A stretch of DNA of 45,885 nucleotides. Source: Rhodospirillaceae bacterium. GTDB lineage: Bacteria > Pseudomonadota > Alphaproteobacteria > GCA-2731375. Where the stretch lies: positions 1-45,885 of the forward strand of contig JABJKS010000105.1 in assembly GCA_018660265.1 (NCBI GenBank), in the 5' to 3' direction. Within the stretch, counting starts at the first letter, position 1. Every line of letters starts with the position of its first letter. This document shows positions 41,271 through 45,885 of the stretch, piece by piece. A program made the translations under genes and the position numbers. The notes under the pieces were generated by a model. The model saw only the letters and a list, made by a program, of their open reading frames with translations, had not been told where the DNA came from and did no database searches.

Positions 41271-42593
41271 ATGGCCCGTAAAAACCTCACCGTTGCCTCT
41301 GTCGAACGAGTACGACCGCCCAAGTCAGGTCGCGTTGAAATGCTTGACGCCATCGTGCCCGGCCTGGCCCTTCGGGTGACTTCCAAGGGCGGCAAGACAT
41401 GGGCGGTGCGCTACCGTATAGACGGCAAGCAGCGCCGTATGACCCTGGGCCCCTTCCCCCGTATCGAGCTTGACCGCGCCCGTGAGAAGGCTCGTGACGC
41501 TCTGGAATTGGTGGACAAAGGTATCGACCCTGCCGAAGAGCTGAAGGTCGCCAAGGAACGCCAGACCGCCCAGCGCAGGGCATCCGTGACGGACCCCGAG
41601 GGCGACGCGTACGAAGCTGGCACATTCGGTGCCGTAGTGCTTCAGTTCATCAAACGGGTCCAATCAGACAAGCGCCGTGGATGGGAATTTGAGCGTATCG
41701 TGCGGCGTGAAATTCTGCCCGATTGGGGTCACCGACCAATCACGGAAATTACAAAGAGAGATATCAACACTGTCCTTGATGGTTTGGTGGATGCCGGAAA
41801 GCCTGCGGCAGCGAACAGGCTTCACGCCATCATCCGGCGAATATTCAACTGGGCCATCGGTCGCGGCGAAATATTGAACTCACCTTGTGTCGGCTTAGAA
41901 GCCCCTGCCCCGGCAGCAAAGAAATCCCGCGACCGTGTTTTGAGCGATGATGAGATCCGCGCCATGTGGGAAGCCTCGGGCAAAATGGGTTGGCCGTTTG
42001 GTCAGTTCTTCCGGTTGCTCTTGCTGACGGGCCAGCGGCGCGAAGAGGTCGCCGGCATGGAGCGGTCGGAATTGAATCTCGATGAGGCAAAATGGACCAT
42101 TCCAGCCGAACGGGTAAAGATGGACAGGGAGCATGATGTTCCCCTGTCGGCAACTGCGATTGAGATCCTGGACGATTTACCCGAGTTTGATAAGAAGCTT
42201 GTGTTCACTTCGGGGCCCAGGGGCAAGAAGAAGGCCAATCCAATAAGCGGTTGGTCCCGCTCGAAACGTCGGCTTGATGAATTGATGTTGGAGATTCTGC
42301 GCAAGGAAGCCGAGGATCGAGGCGACGACCCCGAGAATATCGAGATTGCCAATTGGCGCCTGCATGACCTGCGCCGCACCTTCGCGACCGGCTTAGCTAA
42401 GCTGAACGTCCCCCTGCACACCACGTCCGCCGCACTGAACCATGCCCCATCGACCTTGATGGGCGTCACAGCGATCTATAATCGCCACGCCTATTTTGAG
42501 GAACGGCGGCATGCGCACGACGCCTGGGACGCCTACCTGCGGCAACTGACCGGCGGCAAGCCTGACGATAAAGTGGTGGCGCTCCATGGCTGA
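41271..42593 (+). CDS. Tyrosine-type site-specific integrase (P4-like)
   Basis: 440 residues from ATG 41271, with GGGAGAG nine bases upstream; an ATG at 41253 has no such site. Residues 1-95 are the DUF4102-type arm-binding domain (GLALRVTSKGGKTWAVRYRIDGKQRRMTLG), 110-205 the core-binding domain, 220-420 the catalytic domain with Arg256 (LTGQRREEV), His365-x2-Arg368 (RLHDLRRTFAT) and the tyrosine nucleophile (Tyr403 or Tyr408, in IYNRHAYFEERR). Integrases of this type use tRNA 3' ends, and the tRNA-Pro fragment 180 bases upstream is such a site. The stop overlaps the next gene by eight bases. Confidence 0.93.
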   Translation: MARKNLTVASVERVRPPKSGRVEMLDAIVPGLALRVTSKGGKTWAVRYRIDGKQRRMTLGPFPRIELDRAREKARDALELVDKGIDPAEELKVAKERQTAQRRASVTDPEGDAYEAGTFGAVVLQFIKRVQSDKRRGWEFERIVRREILPDWGHRPITEITKRDINTVLDGLVDAGKPAAANRLHAIIRRIFNWAIGRGEILNSPCVGLEAPAPAAKKSRDRVLSDDEIRAMWEASGKMGWPFGQFFRLLLLTGQRREEVAGMERSELNLDEAKWTIPAERVKMDREHDVPLSATAIEILDDLPEFDKKLVFTSGPRGKKKANPISGWSRSKRRLDELMLEILRKEAEDRGDDPENIEIANWRLHDLRRTFATGLAKLNVPLHTTSAALNHAPSTLMGVTAIYNRHAYFEERRHAHDAWDAYLRQLTGGKPDDKVVALHG

Positions 42594-43128
42594 TGACAAT
42601 CCTATTATGGCGCTGTGCGAACAGTTGGAAGCGGCGGATACAGTATTCGAAGAGAACCAGCGCCAGGGCGCATCCGATGCGATGGTGGCCGTATTGGGTT
42701 ACCTCCGTGGTCTACCATCCCAACCCCCTCGGAGAGCGCTGCTTAGCTTGATGGGCGTTCTCGCGGATGCAGAGAGAGGCGTCGTAAGCCCTATTGTGAA
42801 GGTCCAGGAGCGAGAAGCCGGACGCACGCCCTTGCCCAGAGAGATGTTGCTCCAACGTGCGGAAGCCTGCGCGTGTGTCACGTTATTGATGGAAGAGGGC
42901 TACAGCAAAGGGGACGCGACGAAGGCGGTCGGGCGGCGCATAGGATGGTCAGCGAGCGCTCTGTCCGGCTGGAGAGATAAGCTCCGCTCAAACCGCATAG
43001 ATCAGGAAACCTCAGACTACTACCACACGTTCATGCAAGAAGCGCACAACGGCGATTATGAAGAGCCAGGCGCACATTTTCTTAATCATCTGAAAAAACA
43101 TTTCATCGAAAAAAAAGAAACTTCCTAA
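42586..43128 (+). CDS. Hypothetical protein of the integrated element
   Basis: 180 residues. The start overlaps the integrase stop by eight bases, so it is probably translated from the same mRNA. It is soluble and largely helical. Near residues 105-135 a stretch (YSKGDATKAVGRRIGWSASALSGWRDKL) has the layout of a helix-turn-helix, which would suit a regulator or excision-directionality role. The last 25 residues are charged (HLKKHFIEKKETS). I do not recognise the family. A short CCTAAA/TTTAGG inverted repeat just after the stop may be a weak terminator. Confidence 0.6.
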   Translation: MADDNPIMALCEQLEAADTVFEENQRQGASDAMVAVLGYLRGLPSQPPRRALLSLMGVLADAERGVVSPIVKVQEREAGRTPLPREMLLQRAEACACVTLLMEEGYSKGDATKAVGRRIGWSASALSGWRDKLRSNRIDQETSDYYHTFMQEAHNGDYEEPGAHFLNHLKKHFIEKKETS

Positions 43129-43200
43129 ACCCCCATTTTTAGGCAGGACGTTTCTGGCTACCACATATGCACACCCCACCGCACTTGGGGTAACCGCAAA

Positions 43201-43755
43201 TTGTTCGTCGTAGTCGCGGTTGCCTCATGTGCCCTACGCATGCGGTTCTCGGAACTCCTGGCCGGACGGCTGGCGGAAAAATTCCCGGACAATCGCCTCG
43301 TCAATATTTGGGGCGATCCTGCGGGCAGTCAGCGGGCACAAACTGATGAGCGGATCTGTTTGGAGATCGTCACCGAGTACGCCGGCATCAAGGCCAGGCC
43401 TGCACCATCAAATGACGTCACCATGCGCCGTGAGGCCGTTGGACAGGCTCTTTCACGTATGATCGATGGTCGGCCCGGTTTCCTGGTTTCGCCGTCCTGC
43501 ACGATGCTCCGCAAGGGCTTTGTCGGCGGCTTCCATTACAAGCGGGTCAAGGTAACGGGCGATGAGCGATATCACGATAAGCCATCCAAGAACAAATATT
43601 CGCATCCCCATGATGCCCTGCAATACCTGCTGCTGGGCGGCGGTGAAGGCAATGTGGTGTTGCGGAAGCAGGAACGCCGGCAACGTGGCCCGGAACGGCA
43701 TATGGACGCGGAAATGATGTCTAGCCCATACGATGCAAGGCCGGATTTCGGATAG
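43201..43755 (+). pseudogene. Phage terminase large subunit, C-terminal nuclease part only
   Basis: 184 codons; the frame opens at 43195 after an in-frame TAA, and the TTG start at 43201 has no ribosome site. The protein matches the end of terminase large subunits: NIWGDPAGSQRAQTDERICLEIV (RNase-H-like nuclease strand with Asp) and KYSHPHDALQYLLLGGGEG, the conserved DAxxY near the end. The N-terminal ATPase (Walker A/B, about 300 residues) is absent, and no related frame lies upstream, so this is a fragment joined to foreign sequence, most likely by deletion. It could not package DNA alone. Confidence 0.75.
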
Positions 43756-43765
43756 GAGAAAGATA

Positions 43766-45885
43766 ATGGTGATAGATGTAAGGCGCGCATTCGCCGGCCA
43801 AGGGCTGGAGGCAGGCAACGGTGTATTCGCGCCTAAGCCGCTGCCCAGCGGAGAGCTGGACGCCACCCAGGCGACCGGTGGGGCCGTCATGCGGCGGTTC
43901 GAGAGCGTGGGCCGTGCCATAGATGATGAAACCAGGGCACTGGTCGCACAGGGCGATGCCATACAAGACTTGGGCGGTTCGCTGTTGGCCAGCGGTAGTC
44001 GTATTGCCCAGACGTTTGGGGCCATTGAAGAGCGGCGCAATCAAGCGATGCATCGCCATCAGGCGGCGACGGCGCGCACCCAGTTCATGCGTAACGCCGA
44101 CAGCATCCTGCAGGAGGCCATAGAGGGGTCAGACCCAGCTGGCGGCAACATCGAGGCGACGGTTCGCGAGAAGTTGCAGGAGAGCCGAGACAAACTCCTG
44201 TCCGGCATTCAAAACGAACCTCTGCGCCTGGCCCTTGGCGACGATATGGACTTTGTCTCCGCCAAGACTGAGATCCTTGCCCGGAAACGTCAGGCAAAAA
44301 AAGAAGGCGATTTTCTACGCAGAGAGTTGAACAAGCGGGTCGGTAGCTACGGGGCCCAGGCGGCCAAATTCCGTGGTGCCGATCAGGAGCAAATGATCGG
44401 TGTGGCGGTCGATGATATCCGTGATGCTATCGACGAAGGAACGATAACGCCCCATGCCGGCGAAAAGGCCATCGCAGCGTTTCGCGCCAACCTGCTCACG
44501 TCCACGATAACCGTAGATGTGGCGAAGAATCCGGCGTTGGCGGCGCAGCGACTGGAGGGCGGCGTATATGACAACCTGATTGTCAGTGATCTTGATCGCG
44601 TCAACGTCCAATCAAAGATCAACCAAGGGCTGAAGGTTCATCGCGCCGTGGAAGCGGGTGTGCTGGATGATCTGATGAAGGACGATCTGGCCAGTCGTGA
44701 AGCCACGGGGCGCGGCGTGCCCGGATTGCGGCAACGGATAGCGAACTTGGGCGATGAAAGGGCCTTGGCTGATTACGATGAAAAGCGGGCGCAAGCCGAT
44801 GTCTTTTTTTCGACCATGCAGGATATCCGCTACACCGCTCCACAAGAGGCCCTGGCGTCTGTCATGGCAAGCAAGCCGGAAGCGGGCAGCGAAGGATTTG
44901 CCTTTAACCAGAAACTGCACCTGGCAGCCGTGAAGGCATTTCAGGCCAGACAGAAGGCCTTGGCTGATGATCCTGCCGGCTATGCCGCCACAAACCCGGC
45001 GATCAAAACCCGTGAACAGAATATTGCGCTGCAGCAAAGCATGGGCATCACCGATTACAGCCTGTTCACGAAAGCGGAAGCCGGCACCTGGGTGCAGAAA
45101 TACGAACAGGCCCCTGATGATGGCAAGATCGATCTGCTTTCAGCGCTGGTCACAGAGGCGGGCAAGCATGGCCGTGCTGGAATGGAAGATTTGATCGAGG
45201 CAAAACTACCGCCGTCCGCAACGGTGTTGATGATGCATGCCGGTGATAATCAAATGCGCCCGGTTCTGGCCCGCACCCTGGAAGCCGAACGGGTAGGCCG
45301 CACAGAATTGGAAAAGGGCTTAGAGGCGACGGCGATCACGGAATTGAAAAAATCAGTGATGAGTGCCCTGGCCGACTTTCGCGGCACGGCCCTGGCGGGT
45401 GGTTCGGGTGGGGCGTCTCTGGCCAATCAGGCACAGGACAGCGTCACGTTGCTGGCCCTGTCGTACATGGGCGGCGGCAACGGTAAGACCGGGGCCATGG
45501 ATGCGGTCAAGGCGGCGGAGACGGCAGCCAAGATGTTGTTCAACGATCATTTCAGCTATCAGTACGGTTACCGGGTGCCCTGGCAATATCACGCCAATTC
45601 GGTTGGTGCCTATGGGGATTGGCTGCTGGAAAACGGGCTTGAAAACGCCGATCCCGGACAGATTGATCCGCGCTTTCCGGCTGATCTGCAACACGAACAA
45701 TGGCTGGAAACTATCCGGGAACGCGGGCGTTGGATCAACACGGCAGACGGCGAAGGCCTGGTGCTGATGACAGAAGAAGGTGTGCCGGTGGTGAACATCA
45801 AAGGTGAGCCGCTACGGCTGGATTTCAAGATCGCAGAAGAACGTTGGCGGGCCCTGACCTCGTCCAAGCCGAGCGAAGGGTCAAC
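43766..45885 (+). CDS. Large phage-type protein of unknown function, 3' end outside the window
   Basis: An uninterrupted frame of 706 codons from ATG 43766 to the end of the window, with AGGAG ten bases before the start and overlapping the terminase stop region. The first 450 residues are Ala/Gln/Arg/Asp/Glu-rich and helical, with repeated EERRNQAMHRHQAATAR-like runs; a Gly-Gly-Ser patch (AGGSGGASLANQ) and a more globular part (SYQYGYRVPWQYHANSVGAYGDWLLENGLENAD) follow. Size, helical nature and place after terminase suit a podovirus internal-virion or DNA-ejection protein, but no named domain is recognised. Confidence 0.65.
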   Translation, partial: MVIDVRRAFAGQGLEAGNGVFAPKPLPSGELDATQATGGAVMRRFESVGRAIDDETRALVAQGDAIQDLGGSLLASGSRIAQTFGAIEERRNQAMHRHQAATARTQFMRNADSILQEAIEGSDPAGGNIEATVREKLQESRDKLLSGIQNEPLRLALGDDMDFVSAKTEILARKRQAKKEGDFLRRELNKRVGSYGAQAAKFRGADQEQMIGVAVDDIRDAIDEGTITPHAGEKAIAAFRANLLTSTITVDVAKNPALAAQRLEGGVYDNLIVSDLDRVNVQSKINQGLKVHRAVEAGVLDDLMKDDLASREATGRGVPGLRQRIANLGDERALADYDEKRAQADVFFSTMQDIRYTAPQEALASVMASKPEAGSEGFAFNQKLHLAAVKAFQARQKALADDPAGYAATNPAIKTREQNIALQQSMGITDYSLFTKAEAGTWVQKYEQAPDDGKIDLLSALVTEAGKHGRAGMEDLIEAKLPPSATVLMMHAGDNQMRPVLARTLEAERVGRTELEKGLEATAITELKKSVMSALADFRGTALAGGSGGASLANQAQDSVTLLALSYMGGGNGKTGAMDAVKAAETAAKMLFNDHFSYQYGYRVPWQYHANSVGAYGDWLLENGLENADPGQIDPRFPADLQHEQWLETIRERGRWINTADGEGLVLMTEEGVPVVNIKGEPLRLDFKIAEERWRALTSSKPSEGS

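Larger units (their letters stand above)
41038..45885 (+). mobile_element. Integrated phage-derived element, left end (continues past the window)
   Basis: It begins at the tRNA-Pro 3' fragment, whose truncated side faces right, so chromosome lies to the left and the element to the right; the intact tRNA-Pro is expected at the far border. In order it carries a tyrosine integrase, a small hypothetical gene, a terminase large-subunit C-terminus and a large phage-type gene. Early-replication, repressor, excisionase and portal genes are not visible between integrase and terminase, so the left part has probably suffered a deletion. Confidence 0.8.

Overview
This 45.9 kb window looks like chromosome from an alphaproteobacterium, probably a Rhodospirillales-like marine or aquatic lineage. 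The support is indirect: VPLPA/PEP-CTERM-type sorting tails, a self-contained SUF operon led by an Rrf2 regulator, CCA-encoding tRNAs, an alphaproteobacterial-type aminopeptidase P and the dispersed TGGATnnCCGGGTCA-type palindromes common in that class. Genes are dense, and most neighbours are co-oriented with short gaps or ATGA overlaps.

Layout. 1-2335: the tail of a PEP-CTERM protein with its terminator, an inositol-monophosphatase-family enzyme, convergent mazG, and tRNA-Val(UAC). 2462-10212: a minus-strand run that reads, in transcription order, unknown protein, UroD-type methyltransferase, corrinoid protein, [2Fe-2S] ASKHA corrinoid activase, methyl-H4folate:corrinoid methyltransferase and a membrane class III adenylate cyclase. 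A FadR-type GntR regulator diverges from it, and a near-perfect TGGT-N3-ACCA operator lies between them. This is a complete corrinoid methyl-transfer (C1) system whose methyl donor cannot be named from sequence. 10106-15568: a truncated lipase-like fragment, an unknown lipoprotein, aminopeptidase P, a small hypothetical protein and a second PEP-CTERM protein with a problematic start. 15713-24674: a GMC oxidoreductase; a surface-modification-like group (NoeA-type methyltransferase, small YVDPG membrane protein, membrane sulfatase-fold protein); an alpha/beta-hydrolase-glycosyltransferase fusion with a TetR regulator; and MipA/OmpV. 24871-31500: the SUF iron-sulfur cluster operon (Rrf2 regulator, sufB, C, D, S, E, T and an A-type carrier), with a candidate 25-bp operator on its promoter. 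31627-32652: an odd HTH / Arg-Arg pentad repeat / coiled-coil protein.

32758-41021 is a catabolic-looking region. It holds an orphan LsrF-type aldolase/thiolase coupled to a molybdopterin oxidoreductase, then otnK-otnC (four-carbon acid sugar degradation) with a cysteine-dioxygenase-type cupin, and divergently a DUF1028 protein translationally coupled to a formylglycine-type sulfatase. From 41038 to the window end is an integrated phage-derived element. It starts at a truncated tRNA-Pro(UGG) 3' half (attachment-site scar), followed by a tyrosine integrase, a small hypothetical gene, only the C-terminal nuclease part of a large terminase, and a large uncharacterised phage-type gene of at least 706 codons that runs off the window.

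The most interesting targets are the corrinoid operon of unknown substrate with its CxxCxHxH partner protein, the Arg-Arg pentad protein, the hydrolase-glycosyltransferase fusion, the LsrF/Mo-enzyme pair and the truncated prophage. No CRISPR array, rRNA gene or insertion sequence was seen.
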